Source of the DNA: Gracilaria domingensis
Taxonomy: Eukaryota; Rhodophyta; Florideophyceae; Gracilariales; Gracilariaceae
Reading direction: 5' to 3'
Assembly (NCBI GenBank): GCA_022539475.1
Contig: VCMS01000155.1
Coordinates: forward strand, 103,210-167,209
Length of the DNA stretch: 64,000 nucleotides
Part shown: piece by piece, positions 24,326 to 34,883 of the stretch
Layout: the number at the start of each line of letters is the position of its first letter
Numbering within the stretch: position 1 is the stretch's first letter
Made by a program: the position numbers and the translations under genes
The notes under the pieces: model-generated
Databases searched by the model: none
Seen by the model: the letters and a program-made list of their open reading frames with translations, nothing else
What the model was told of the DNA's origin: nothing

Positions 24326-26393
24326 ATGACGCATAAGTCCGATGTCCGGAAGCTCCCCTCTTTCATCTTTGTTTTCATTTAGATATGCGAAGTCATATTC
24401 TGTGTTGGCTGCTTCCTCAACTACGCCTTCGTCGTAGGTTTCAATTGCCTTGCTCACCTCGAAGTACGACCCAAACTTTCCAGTGTTTCCGGCTGTCATC
24501 CCCGGTGCCTGTGCTTCTGTTGCAGGCCCTTCGGCCACCGTAGACCTCAGACCTTGTGAGGCAGTTCCAGTACCGCTCTGAAGAACTGCTCCAGACAAAC
24601 GTTGTTCGGTAGGATTACCAGCATTCGTTCTACATCTTACTTCAATGAAGTTTCGTTTCCGCGACGTGAGGGCTCTATTCGATGCACTAAAGATCATCTT
24701 CTCCACATTCACTGGGTGAAGCGTGTCTCGAGTTGGAGTTCGTATCCTCCCATGGAGGCTGAAACTTCTCTCTACGCTGGAGGAGGATGACCTAACTGAT
24801 AATATACGAAGCGCGAAATCCCGTAGCCAAGGGCTATTTCCGTACTTCCTCCAATAAACCACGGGGATATTCTTGAAAGCCATAAGTACGTCTCTCTGAG
24901 CAGGGTTGTCTGCTTGCGCTCTCCAAGATAGGCGAACATAATTAAGCTCCTCATAGAGACGGTGAACGGCCCTATCTACACTTCCGGAGCTCGTTAGCTT
25001 CTGCGTCGCTGGAAGCACATTAGATTCGACGTATGCTCGGGTATATTTCAGAATTGCCGCGCTATATTCACTGTACTCATCATTAATACTTCATATGTCC
25101 AAGAAGTACGCGACATAATGCAGAGATGTTAGCAGTGGTATCTTCCTACCTTTATCATCCAGACGACGACGAAAGCAACTCATGATGTGCTCCTTCCTCT
25201 CTGCCGTAAAAAGCGGAGTTCCCTAGAAAGTACGTGGTCCTCGACCTCTCTATACCCGTTATAGTTAGAAGTACATTAGTGACACGCTCAGAGCTAGCGT
25301 TCGTCAAGCCGTCGAAGATTAAAGTGCCATTTTCTTGCTTTAATGACGGTGCGATTGCAGACATGGCATAGTTCGTTTGTTTCTCTTAGTATGGGCTGAT
25401 GTTTTTACCTGGCATAACTGATATAGTAGGTACGTGACCTTCCATGCCCTGGTAATAATTTTGGTGGTATATGGACTATCTGTGCCTCACAAAAGGGTTC
25501 AAGTGTCTACTATGTGGCTGCTATGGGCGCAAAACTGATGTAGGCCGTATGGTTGTCGTATCTATGGCGTGCGCATGGTTGGTTTATGGATGGTTTTCGC
25601 AGACAAAAGGAACAGTGCCAATCTCAAAAAATTACGTTTTTTTTTCCGTTACATCTGCCATCATCCGTCATGCACCAGGCATTCATACGGCACAAATGCG
25701 ACGCAGATACCACTTATATACGACATTGTGCCAAATATGGTACAGAGTAGGCACCTGAACCCCCATATCAGACATGAAGCGTACATACACCACCGAAATG
25801 TTCCCCTGGGATGTGAGGATGAAGCAGCATTATCATCTGAAAGAGCTCATCTTCACTCTCCTTCCGTGTCAATTTCTTGAACGGCAGCACATCATTCACA
25901 ACCAGCTTCGTGAGCGACTCGTGGAAGCGGGAGACTTTTGCGGCAAACGCGTTCTGCGCCTGACTCATTGAATTTCCATGAATGGTACTATCCGCAACAA
26001 GCCAGTGGAGGGCCCAGGAAGCGAAGGAGGAGAAGGACCACGACGTTTCTTCATATACGTAAGCGGTATTCAGAAGCATTGGGATGGTGTTCCACGCTTT
26101 TGAAATGAGCGGGCCATAGAAGTCGATGATTTCAAAAGTCAGACCACTGTATCGGGTGGGCTAGTCAGGCAATGTAGGAGATGTTGACCAAGCTTGGTGG
26201 CATTCATTTGGTTTGATTTTGTCTGCCAACAATACCCATTGCCGGTGGTAAGAAGAATGTCTGTCGAAGAGGAATTGTCAGCATTACGTTGCAATGTGAA
26301 ACACTCGGAAGGGCACCAACTTAGTTTATGATCTGCTTTGCGAGAAGTGGAAGACTGCGATTCACGAGCTACACTGTTGTCGTTTGTTCCCAT
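24281..26393 (-). pseudogene. Decayed hAT-family transposase
   Basis: Minus-strand pieces occur in hAT order. A BED-like zinc-finger remnant lies near 26,200 (YCWQTKSNQMNATKLGQHLL, then HC). A helical region follows at 25,768-26,079. A catalytic-core fragment lies at 25,155-25,364 (LIFDGLTNASSERVTNVLL; D-G-x-x-N as in hAT cores). The C-terminal dimerisation domain is at 24,281-25,018 (PVVYWRKYG, then ILSVRSSSSSVERSFSLHG and LHPVNVEKMIF). Stops and frame changes separate the pieces. I did not find terminal inverted repeats or the 8-bp target duplication. Confidence 0.75.
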
Positions 26394-26953
26394 GTATAAA
26401 TATGTAGATCACTAAAGTAGTGCAAAACACAGTTAGATTGTTTTCCAATCACCGCAAAGAAAGTGAAATATTAAGTAGGGAAAGATACCAACTGGATTGG
26501 TGGAGAGGTGCATTATGGTGAAGAGAACAATGATTTTGCGATGCATATCATTTGAGCGCCCTAGCAAAACCCATTTTCATCGAACGATCATGCGGCGGTA
26601 AATGAAATCGATGCCTTTCAATAAATTGTAACGGCACTTTGGAAAGTTTTAACTGTTTCAAAAAATCACACTCATGGAAATGTCAGTGAAACAAAAACTT
26701 ATTTCTTTTTTAATGACGTTGTTCATATTACCTTACTACAGCAGTCATCTTTTCTGCAAGTCTACTAAAAAAACCCTTTTAGATTTCCGCTAACGCGTTT
26801 TGCCTGAAGTGATGTACAAAAGCTGCCGCGCCAGTGCACTCAACTACGATTTCTGAGCAAATTAGGCTCTTTTGTAAACAGCGTCGTATGACTGATATAA
26901 TTGTGCGACTCGTGGTGCGTTTGTTGGGACCGTAGTTGTTGAATTCGTCAAAC
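26394..26953. other. AT-rich stretch without a recognised gene
   Basis: Contains the end of a minus-strand frame (26,779-27,045) encoding a hydrophobic segment (SCLYFVLVVGWVMYLFAIVM) that could be a membrane helix. That frame overlaps the 80-bp repeat at 26,954-27,033. Confidence 0.35.
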
Positions 26954-27033
26954 AACATCACAATAGCGAAAAGATACATAACCCAGCCGACGACGAGAAC
27001 GAAGTAAAGACAGGACATTGCCTTCTTCCACAG
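26954..27033 (+). repeat. 80-bp direct repeat, left copy, flanking the split copia element
   Basis: Matches 55,166-55,245 in the same orientation at about 85% identity (12 mismatches by my count). Both copies can encode a similar hydrophobic minus-strand peptide starting LWKKA. The position at the outer edges of the two copia halves suggests short or truncated LTRs, or a duplicated host segment. Confidence 0.65.
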
Positions 27034-28410
27034 GTTATAAGCCACACGCTCGCAGACGCTTGAACGAAAGCACTCACGCCAACACTCTTCACGCCAACAG
27101 TCCTCTCATTCTCCCCCGCCTCTCTCACAAATCAGCACTCCTCCACAAAGAAACAATAAATCACAACGGAGCCTCAAACACCTCGCTACCAAAGGCGCCT
27201 GAACCGCCAATACAAACAAGCACTGAACCAAATCACATCAGGACTCTACCGCAACGACATCATCACATCCAACGACACACGTACTCCTCTCGATACCACC
27301 CAAAAATTCACAACTGACACTGAGAGCAGCGTTATAAAGATAACCGAGATTGACATATCCAACTTTACACGCTTGTATCTCTCTGTGAAAACATACGCAA
27401 ACTACATCGGTGCACTTCCGCACGTGGGAGGCAATTCTCCGGCTTCAATCGACCCAGCAGCACTCAAACAACATCATCTTAGAAAGAATAGAGTTCTAGA
27501 AGGCATACTCAACAGTGCTCCCAAAGACATAATAAGCCTTTTTCTCGTGCCACGCCAGCGCGCCACACCACACGAACTAGTCAACCGCATCATAGAACAC
27601 ATCAACCAATCAAGCAAAGAAGACCACGAAAACCTTGTAGTCGAAGCAGAAAGGATTGAATTTACGGAAAACATGACCATCGACGACTACATAGAGCTTT
27701 ACAACAAAGTCCGCAGAAAGATGATCTAATCTCTTTACCCTAATATCACTGAGAAAGAAACGAAGCTCGACTTCATTATAGCAGGTCTCAAGAAGATTAC
27801 GTCTCTAGCACCCATACTATTCCCTATAATAGTGCACCAACCCAAAACGGTCAAAGCTTTCGTTCGGGAATTCAAGGAACTCCAAATCCTTCTTCAACTA
27901 CCTACTGCGTCTCAAAGATTTACCCGGGACTATAGTCAACCAGGACCTTCCTCCCAGACACGACACTATCCGCCGCCAGTAGCCTACAGAGGTAGACCAT
28001 ACTACCCCAGACGACCATACTGACGCAATTATCAACCCCCGCAACAAGTAGTTCCTCATTATCGGCTTTGCTGCTTTCACAGAAGTCTTGAAATTTCTTG
28101 GAATCACACCGATACACAATGTCGTGACCAACGTCACCCTAAATTCCGATCCATCAAGCCCCAGGCTAATTACGCATACGCAGCCAATATTTACCCCCCC
28201 CATGACCTATGCAGTTCCATCATTGCCACCTCCCCATCAGCCGCAAGTGCTACAGCCACCACCACCGCCACCTGTTGACGTTCAGAGTGAAACATACACC
28301 GACACAAGTGGTACGCTCATACTCGACAGCGGAGCGAGCCCCACACACATCGGATACAAGACAGAGGATATCGTCTGTGTTCTGCAAAGTGGAATATAGT
28401 CTGTTCGCTT
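27034..28410 (+). mobile_element. Ty1/copia element, front part (gag and protease), broken
   Basis: Plus-strand frames resemble copia gag (27,373-27,729, a UBN2-type helical block with RIEFTENMTIDDYIELYNKV). A Pro/Tyr/Arg-rich gag tail follows (27,832-28,023), then the protease signature TLILDSGASPTHIGY (about 28,315-28,360). Homology stops shortly after the protease motif. The sequence expected next is found at about 52,040. Broken in several places. Confidence 0.75.
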
Positions 28411-28439
28411 TGAAAACTAAGCTAGTTTTGGGGCTATTT

Positions 28440-29771
28440 GGGTCGGGTGAAGGGATGGCAGAGGGTGGCACTCAAAAAATTAAGAAATTTGAGGACATTA
28501 AATTCCATCTCGCGCAGTTTAATTATTGGGTCTCCTAGGTTTTGTAGAGGTTCTACTTTGCCGCACCACCCCATCCACTCTTTTCCGCGACCCTCTCTCA
28601 AAACTGCGCTTGTGCTAGTTTGCGTTTCCTTTTTCTCCCATGTTGCAATGCCAATCGCAACTCATCCCACCTCAATCATCCCATCACTTCTTCCCAGTCC
28701 ACACCACCCCCGCTATTTACCCATTTCTCGCCCATCACGCGTTCGCATCCTCTCTCTCCGTCTCCGCAAACGTCATTTTGTAGAAGTCAGGTGCACAACT
28801 CTCCCCCTTCTCGTATACCCGCCTCGCCCCAAAACGGCTTCAAATCCCTCCCATCCTTCTATACTCCTGTCCCCTCATAATCCCCTTCGCAGTCCGCACT
28901 ACCTCCGCCGCACTCCTAAACCCAGTCACTACTGGAGCTCCGACTCCCTCCCGCGGCACCTCCTCCACCACCTTCTTCATCTCCTTACGTCTCTTCTTCA
29001 GACGGCTCTTCCCATCCCCAACCCCACGACCCTTTGTCTTCGGTGTCGCAGGGGACCCCTTCCTGCACCGCCACCCTTTCCGCACTTCCCTTCTCCGTCT
29101 TTCCCTCCACACCTCCTTTCACCGTCTTCTTTTCCACCAATCTTTTCCTCTTGCCCAGCTCCTTCACCTCCTTCTCCAGCATGTCCAACCTCTCGTTCCG
29201 AACCATATTCTCCTCTCGCAACTCTCCAACCTTCCTTCTCGCACACTCCACTATCCCATACACATGATTCGTCATCTCCACTCCCAATACCGACAACGAA
29301 TTCCGCAGGCTCGAAATCGCCTCAACCGAAACACGACTACCACCCCCACTCAGCACCACACCGCCCATTTCCGTTACAATCTCCTCAATCCCATCATCCA
29401 GTTGCTCCTTCATCACCAACCCCAACATCCCCACCGTCGCCTTCATCTACTGCACAAACCGCATCTCCCTGTCACCCTTTCAGCCCCCACTCTCTATCTG
29501 GTCTCCAACCTCTAACTGACTCAGATGCACCGCACCCCTTCTCTCCATTGCGACCCCCTCCACCTCCAATTCTACCCCCTTCTCCACCTCATCACCATCC
29601 CCTCTCCTCGCCTCACACTTCTTTCCTTCATCAGCCACTTCCTTCTTCTGCGACATGCGACCAGCCGCCGTAATCACGTCCTCTTCCCGCTTTGGTGACG
29701 GCGTCTGCGCTACCTCCTTCCCCTCCAACAGCGCCAACAGCTCCTCATCCTTCACGTATCCGTTCGACATC
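28440..29771 (-). pseudogene. Decayed gene for an acidic/basic coiled-coil protein, function unknown
   Basis: The minus strand starts at MSNGYVKDEELLALLEG (about 29,771) and reads through charged, low-complexity sequence into a heptad-like coiled coil (VGELREENMVRNERLDMLEK, then a VKELGKRKR stretch, about 29,150-29,200). Two stop codons in the same frame near 29,450-29,480, and a frame change near 29,000, break it. A TTAAATAG motif upstream (about 29,955) could be a TATA box. Pyrimidine skew on the plus strand creates a long Pro/Ser frame there, which I regard as a shadow. No family recognised. Confidence 0.45.
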
Positions 29772-30016
29772 TTCAGAAGAAGAAGTAGTAGTTGGATCGA
29801 AGTTTCCGCTGCGATACAGTGCAATCGAGCTAAACTGTGCTGTCCACCCCCACTGTCCAACCACACGGGCTATATCCAACACTAAGATTGTCCGTGTTTC
29901 CCTCATCACATTTCCCGCCAAAACATCTACTGTACACCTCCGCACCTTCCACTATTTAAGCGCCACCCCCTCTGTCCCCTCTTTCGCGCTCACATAGTCC
30001 CCACGCACCTCGCCTC

Positions 30017-30338
30017 GACCGGCGATATTTTTCTCTTCCGCCATAACCTCACTCGGTGGTTATGGCAAAACAGGAAGATCTCGCCCGTAGAGGCAAGCTG
30101 GGGAGTAGTGATTGTACTTAAAGTAGCTCACCCTTCGTCTCGACTGGGTGTATTTTCTTCTTCTGTCACATCCTGTGTGGGTTGTGACAGAAAATGAATA
30201 TGTCACCAATCGACACCGGATGGGTAACAATGATAGCACGTAGAGTAGTTCACCCTCCCTCTCAGCATCCACTGGAGATATATTGATGTTCTCTCACATC
30301 CTTTCTCGGTTGTGACACAAGAGAAATACATCTCCAAT
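30017..30338 (+). repeat. Three tandem long hairpins
   Basis: Three successive imperfect stem-loops of about 70-80 nt lie at about 30,017-30,095, 30,139-30,213 and 30,272-30,338, roughly 125 bases apart. Each has an inner stem (CCATAACC/GGTTATGG; TGTCACA/TGTGACA; CTCACA/TGTGAC) and an outer stem. The spacers share GTAG-AGTAGTTCACCCT-like sequence, so the units are related, yet the stems differ while remaining paired. They lie between the 3' end of the epimerase gene and the start of the coiled-coil gene. Confidence 0.7.
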
Positions 30339-30411
30339 GGAGACGTAGAATATAGTCGTGATAACACGTAAAGGTAACAATGTAATAAAAAATAATTTTA
30401 TGCCACTATCT

Positions 30412-31119
30412 CTACCCAACCTTTCGAAAACCAGCTATGACATGAGCTGGGTTCCTCGAGCCAAAAATGGCAGACCCTGCAACTAAAATGTTTGCACTGG
30501 CCTTCATTACTTCTTTCACAGTACTCAGCCCAATACTCCCATCCACCTGTATCCCTATTCTTGGGTACAACTCCCTTGCATGTCTCACCTTATCAAGACC
30601 AACCTCCATAAATGCCTGTCCTCCAAACCCTGGCTCCACCGTGATCAACAATAACATATCCACAACTCCTTCCTTCATAAGTACTTCTACGACCTTTATA
30701 GACGTATTCGGGCGCAACGCAACTCCAACCTGCATTCCCATCCTTTTAATTCGGTTACATAATTCCTTCAACATCACGTTCTCCTCCTCAGTTGGTACCT
30801 CGCACTTTTCTAGTCCCTTAGCCACACTCTCGATATGAAATGTGACTCCGTCTGCGCCTGCTTCTGCAAGGTCTTTAATCCATCGCCCAGTATCTGATAC
30901 CATCAGATGACAGTCCAAAAACAATTTCGTATGCCTCTGCAACGCTTTCACAATAGGCGGTCCAACAGTAAGGTTCGCCACAAAATGACCATCCATTACA
31001 TCTACATGCAGCCACTCCGCTCCAGCCTCTTCCATTGAACTCGCTTCATCTGAAAGGCGATCAAAGTCTGAAGCCGAAATTGATGGCGTTATAATTAAAC
31101 CAGAATACATACTGAACAT
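30412..31119 (-). CDS. RPE: Ribulose-phosphate 3-epimerase
   Basis: Interconverts ribulose-5-phosphate and xylulose-5-phosphate in the pentose phosphate or Calvin cycle. The frame opens at 31,200, but the family start (a short N-terminus followed by an IITPSISASDF block) favours Met at 31,119, giving 235 residues, the normal length. Family motifs are present in order: WLHVDVMDGHFV (catalytic Asp and metal ligands), DCHLMVSD, VGVALRPNTS, LITVEPGFGGQAFM and IQVDGSIG (second catalytic Asp). It is uninterrupted. No plastid-targeting peptide is evident, so the cytosol is likely. The second motif reads VDGSI rather than the usual VDGG. It is diverged from the next gene by about 455 bp and lies within the segment that splits the copia element. 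Confidence 0.9.
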   Translation of the reverse strand: MFSMYSGLIITPSISASDFDRLSDEASSMEEAGAEWLHVDVMDGHFVANLTVGPPIVKALQRHTKLFLDCHLMVSDTGRWIKDLAEAGADGVTFHIESVAKGLEKCEVPTEEENVMLKELCNRIKRMGMQVGVALRPNTSIKVVEVLMKEGVVDMLLLITVEPGFGGQAFMEVGLDKVRHARELYPRIGIQVDGSIGLSTVKEVMKASANILVAGSAIFGSRNPAHVIAGFRKVG

Positions 31120-31573
31120 TGATAACTTCAGTAACGCCCAACACGTCCCTCCCGGACATACTCCCCTTTTGTACCTCAATAAGGAAGAAGAGTATGGCAA
31201 TCCGAGTGAAGCTATAGAACCCGTTCACGTCATTTATGAAGCCAAAATGGCTCCTTTCATCCTGTATTCAAGCTCCTCGTAACTCGTACTTTACAACTCA
31301 GGTTCGAATTCTGTTTCATTCATTGTACACTTTCTACTCTTCCACCTCCTTTTCATAAAACATCATCACACTTTGTGGCATGTCGTCTCATACAATCTTT
31401 ATCGTTCATTCAGTACAATCACATATCATACATTTCGCTCACTTTCACAAAGTGAACCATGTTCCCGTTCTGCGCTTCCTAACCGTTTTTACTTAAGTAT
31501 CACTCTTTACCCCAGCAGTTCTCCGCCCCATCTTCCATTTTTATCGTCACACAAAAACAATCGAACACTTGCA
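31120..31573. promoter_or_regulatory. Divergent intergenic region between the epimerase and Rossmann-protein genes
   Basis: About 455 bp separate the two likely start codons. I see no conserved operator. A B-box-like word (GGTTCGAATTC at about 31,293) has no matching A box, so it is not a tRNA gene. Confidence 0.35.
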
Positions 31574-32476
31574 ATGAACTCCCAGTCCGACATGTCTCTG
31601 ACTCCGCCCCCGAGTCCCAGATATTCTGACGTCCCTCAAGTCTCATCTCCCACCCGAAGGTCTCGGGCCGTTATTGTTGGAAGGGGGCGGATAGGTACCA
31701 TGCTGGCGAACGAACAAGATATGGTCATTTCTGCACAAGAATTCTGCAGCATGGCTGCTATCTCTCATCTTTCTGATGTACCGATACTAGTTTGTGGAAG
31801 AACGAACACCCTGGAGACCGTAATTCAGGCTTGCCTTTATTCGCTCAGAGAGAATCTCGTTTTCTTCCAGAATGAAGACATCATACCATTGCTTTCGAAG
31901 CTCGGTGTGGACAAATGTTCAAAAGTTGTCCTATACATTGGTGTTCTCTCAAGAAACGCAGCTCCGCAGGATGGTTTCACTCCTCAAAGTCCGGATGGTC
32001 TCACTGTCGCAACAGGAAAGTGGGCCTCCAACGTTGCAGACAGGTTTAGATCTATGGGTCTCACTTGCGGGGTTGTCGACGGAGACACATTTCTTGTAAG
32101 CTATGATGAGAAGCTCGTGTGGCTATCTGCGTTCAACATCGTCGGGGCCTCAAAAGGTTTCTTTTCTATGGACGTAGTCGCTATGGAGTGCAGTACGATT
32201 GTGCTCACAAAAATGAAAGAGCTGTTGAAGATAGTTTCGCTTAAGACAAATACTGCTTTCAACCTAGAAGAGACCGTTGGGCGACTTCTTGCATATCGGA
32301 AAACTCTCGTTGGCTTTGCTACTTCTTTTTCCGACTTTCAGTTTAGAAAGGCGTACTTCTACGACTTTTCCCGCCGAGAAAGAAAAATCGTAGGCGGTGA
32401 CCCCGGTCCTTTTCATACAAACTACGTCAAAGTTGTTAAGGAAAAGTTATGCCCCTCCCCATTCCCCCAGCTTTGA
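31574..32476 (+). CDS. Rossmann-fold oxidoreductase-like protein (ketopantoate-reductase-like, tentative)
   Basis: A 300-residue frame from the Met at 31,574 (MNSQSDMSLTPPPSPRYSD). The open frame extends upstream, but the low-complexity Ser/Pro start looks like a natural N-terminus. Residues 30-45 form an RAVIVGRGRIGTML nucleotide-binding loop (G-x-G-x-x-G). A middle VPILVCGRTNTL strand-turn fits NAD(P)-binding proteins of the 6-phosphogluconate dehydrogenase/ketopantoate reductase type. A helical C-terminal half (VWLSAFNIVGASKG) loosely resembles their second domain. I cannot name the substrate. It could be a lineage-specific protein. Confidence 0.5.
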   Translation: MNSQSDMSLTPPPSPRYSDVPQVSSPTRRSRAVIVGRGRIGTMLANEQDMVISAQEFCSMAAISHLSDVPILVCGRTNTLETVIQACLYSLRENLVFFQNEDIIPLLSKLGVDKCSKVVLYIGVLSRNAAPQDGFTPQSPDGLTVATGKWASNVADRFRSMGLTCGVVDGDTFLVSYDEKLVWLSAFNIVGASKGFFSMDVVAMECSTIVLTKMKELLKIVSLKTNTAFNLEETVGRLLAYRKTLVGFATSFSDFQFRKAYFYDFSRRERKIVGGDPGPFHTNYVKVVKEKLCPSPFPQL

Positions 32477-33102
32477 GGTTAGAACACATGACTTTTCCGT
32501 GTTGTAAACCTTTTAGAGATAGTTAAACATAAAAGTTACTTTATCGAAATGACCTGTTCCTATTACATTACTTATATTGTTCGTCCTTTTGTGGTTCAAA
32601 TATGCCACTTTAAATCCTACATCCCTTATCACTAATACCTGGCTAAGTTTTTGCTAGATGGAAAAGGGTCATTCCACATCATTAAAGTGCACGATACTAG
32701 TAAGGAAACAAGTACAAAATTGTGATATTTCTGAAGAACTAAGCCTTTGCAATACTTGGGGCACCCGTATAAAGTAAGATAAACCTTTTATGGGTTTCAA
32801 CCCCTAATGGAGGTTGTTTTACTCTTCTTGATTTCAAAGCTCATGTTGAAGATATTCATAGTTTTCTTTACCCACTTGAACCCGTACATATAATTTATGA
32901 CTAAATCATCCTTTCTTTTCTGCAAATCGATGCAAAAGCTTCTCGTCCTGGTAACGTTTTAAAACAGTACTACAATACCCGTATATGGTCGTTCGTAGAC
33001 TCTTTTTATACTACGAAACACCTTGTGAACATCAATCACATCCTTCTCATTCGTATACTCACACCCATTTGCAAAACGAACCCTTTCGAAAGCTTTCAAA
33101 AC
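32477..33102. other. AT-rich intergenic stretch
   Basis: No gene recognised. It holds the 3' flank of the Rossmann-protein gene and the 5' flank of the HAD phosphatase gene. Confidence 0.5.
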
Positions 33103-33975
33103 ATGTATAACTCAGAAGTTAGAGCCCAAGAAGTAACTCCTCAGCAGCTGGCTAACGAAATATTCGAAAATGGCTACGCCGTGATGAGTGATATTGACGG
33201 TACTCTGAAAAGAGCTGGGGACAACATTCTTGCCGAAACAGTCAAATGTATGAAGTACATCAATGCACGCGTTGGTTTCGGAATTGCTACTGGGCGAGAT
33301 ATAGAGGATGCCGAGAGTTTCATGGAGCACCTGGGTGGCTACACTTCTGGCATCTCTGGAAACCAAGGCGCACGGGTGAGATTATCCAATGGTACCGAAA
33401 TTGATCAAGACCTTAACGGGAAATGCTACGAAAGATGTGCAGCCGAACTTGAGAGACTTGCATTCTCCTTAAATGAATCGCACGGACTTCACGAAGAGAT
33501 TCAACAAGCACTTGTGAGCACTAGAAAAGACAGTGGACTCCTTAACTTCACTTACAATGGACTGTCGAATTGGAAAACAGAAGTTAACTCCGGTATTTCA
33601 AAAGTGTTGACATTCTTTCCGAACCTGGTTGCGTACCCTCAAGATGAAAACTGTGACATAGGGGACATTCGTTTCACGAAAAATAGTGGGGCGCTAGCCT
33701 TGGTTGAAAACGACCCCCAGTTCGACACACATTTAATCGTTACTTTCGGGAATGCTTCCAATGATGGTCCTCTATATGAAATGACAACCCTGGCAGTTCA
33801 TGTGAATGGAGACGACCCTCCAGCAGCGGTAACATATCTTGTTGATGGGGTGGAGGACGTGCATGAGACCATCAGAAGGGTGGCAGAACTGTACGGGTAC
33901 ACAAAATGCAAGTGTCAATGGTTTAAAACTGCTCTTGGAATTTGTTTCAAGTGCTACGATACCTGTAATACGTAG
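33103..33975 (+). CDS. HAD-superfamily phosphatase (trehalose/sucrose-phosphatase-like)
   Basis: The Met at 33,103 gives 290 residues. The frame opens earlier, but that extension is hydrophobic and unlike the family. Motif I is SDIDGTLKRAGD (nucleophile Asp in D-x-D-G-T). A motif II region appears as GFGIATGRD (the T/S before G-R). Motif IV is FGNASNDGPLYEM (N-D acidic pair). This is the pattern of the HAD IIB-type sugar-phosphate phosphatases. The substrate is not decidable. The gene looks intact and is tail-to-tail with a decayed paralogue. Confidence 0.75.
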   Translation: MYNSEVRAQEVTPQQLANEIFENGYAVMSDIDGTLKRAGDNILAETVKCMKYINARVGFGIATGRDIEDAESFMEHLGGYTSGISGNQGARVRLSNGTEIDQDLNGKCYERCAAELERLAFSLNESHGLHEEIQQALVSTRKDSGLLNFTYNGLSNWKTEVNSGISKVLTFFPNLVAYPQDENCDIGDIRFTKNSGALALVENDPQFDTHLIVTFGNASNDGPLYEMTTLAVHVNGDDPPAAVTYLVDGVEDVHETIRRVAELYGYTKCKCQWFKTALGICFKCYDTCNT

Positions 33976-34071
33976 CTAGGATATGAGATCTCAGCCATAA
34001 AAGGGTAGTATATATCTCAAAACCCTTTTATAATTCATGGTGGTTTTTATCGTGCTTTTTTCCTCGTAGCC

Positions 34072-34865
34072 CTACAACAGAGCCACCAGCATAATTTTCG
34101 AATGTACATCCTCCACGCTTTTGAACAGGTTGTGTACTCCACCCGGGATACAATCTTCTTTGACGTGAACGCCGTACACGCCTACCTCAGGCAAAGGCAC
34201 GTCGCTCAAAGCACTTCCGAACGTCACGACGTCATCCGTATCAATAAATCTCGGTTCATTATCCACAAGATTTGCTCCTCCGCTTCCTTTTGTGTATCGC
34301 TTGTCCACAATTTCGCAACTTTTATCGCCGGGATAGATAACAAACCCATCCATTTTCTGCAACAGGTCCCCAATAGCAGAATCCACTTCTTCTCTCCACT
34401 GCCACAGTTTGTTGTACACGAAATTGGGAAGGCCACTATCACTTCTGGTCTCCACGAACCCCTTCTCATCATCATTCACAATACCATGCTTCCTATTCAA
34501 ATCCCTTGCCAGGAACAGTAGTCCGTCAACAGTGTGGTCAAGGGTGTGATCATTGAATGCACCCTTAATTCCCTCTCGTCAGAGAAACGGAGGAAAGCCC
34601 CATGATTCGCCCAGACACCAAACTTATAGTCTCCGAGTCCTTCCATTTTCCCCTCCACGTCGCCCACATCACCCCCTGTGACAAGTCCGAAACCAACACG
34701 TTCGTCAATGAACTTCATACACTTCACAACTTCTTCTGGAATTGACTCTCCTTCTCTTCTCAACGTTCCATCAACGGAACTTAATGTACCGTAACTATTG
34801 GCATATATGAACTTAGACAAAGTATTGGGTGAAATTTCCGTCAAGTCTCTCTGTTCCTCTGCCAT
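34072..34865 (-). pseudogene. Decayed HAD phosphatase paralogue
   Basis: Two minus-strand frames (34,497-34,865 and 34,072-34,500) align along their length with the intact phosphatase at 33,103-33,975. IPEEVVKCMKFIDERVGFGL matches ILAETVKCMKYINARVGFGI, and VVTFGSALSDVPL matches IVTFGNASNDGPL. The nucleophile region reads SSVDGTLR instead of SDIDGTLK, so the first Asp is lost. The acidic pair in motif IV is also altered, and the frame shifts near 34,500. It is not expected to be catalytic. The two genes form an inverted, tail-to-tail duplication about 100 bp apart. Confidence 0.8.
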
Positions 34866-34883
34866 TTTTCGTGATACAGTCAC

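Noticed and set aside
28438-29673. 411-codon plus-strand Pro/Ser/His-rich frame
   Set aside because: Composition follows the pyrimidine skew. The opposite strand has the more protein-like coiled-coil reading, so this is a shadow.
31290-31305. B-box-like GGTTCGAATTC, possible tRNA gene
   Set aside because: No A box or cloverleaf can be drawn upstream.
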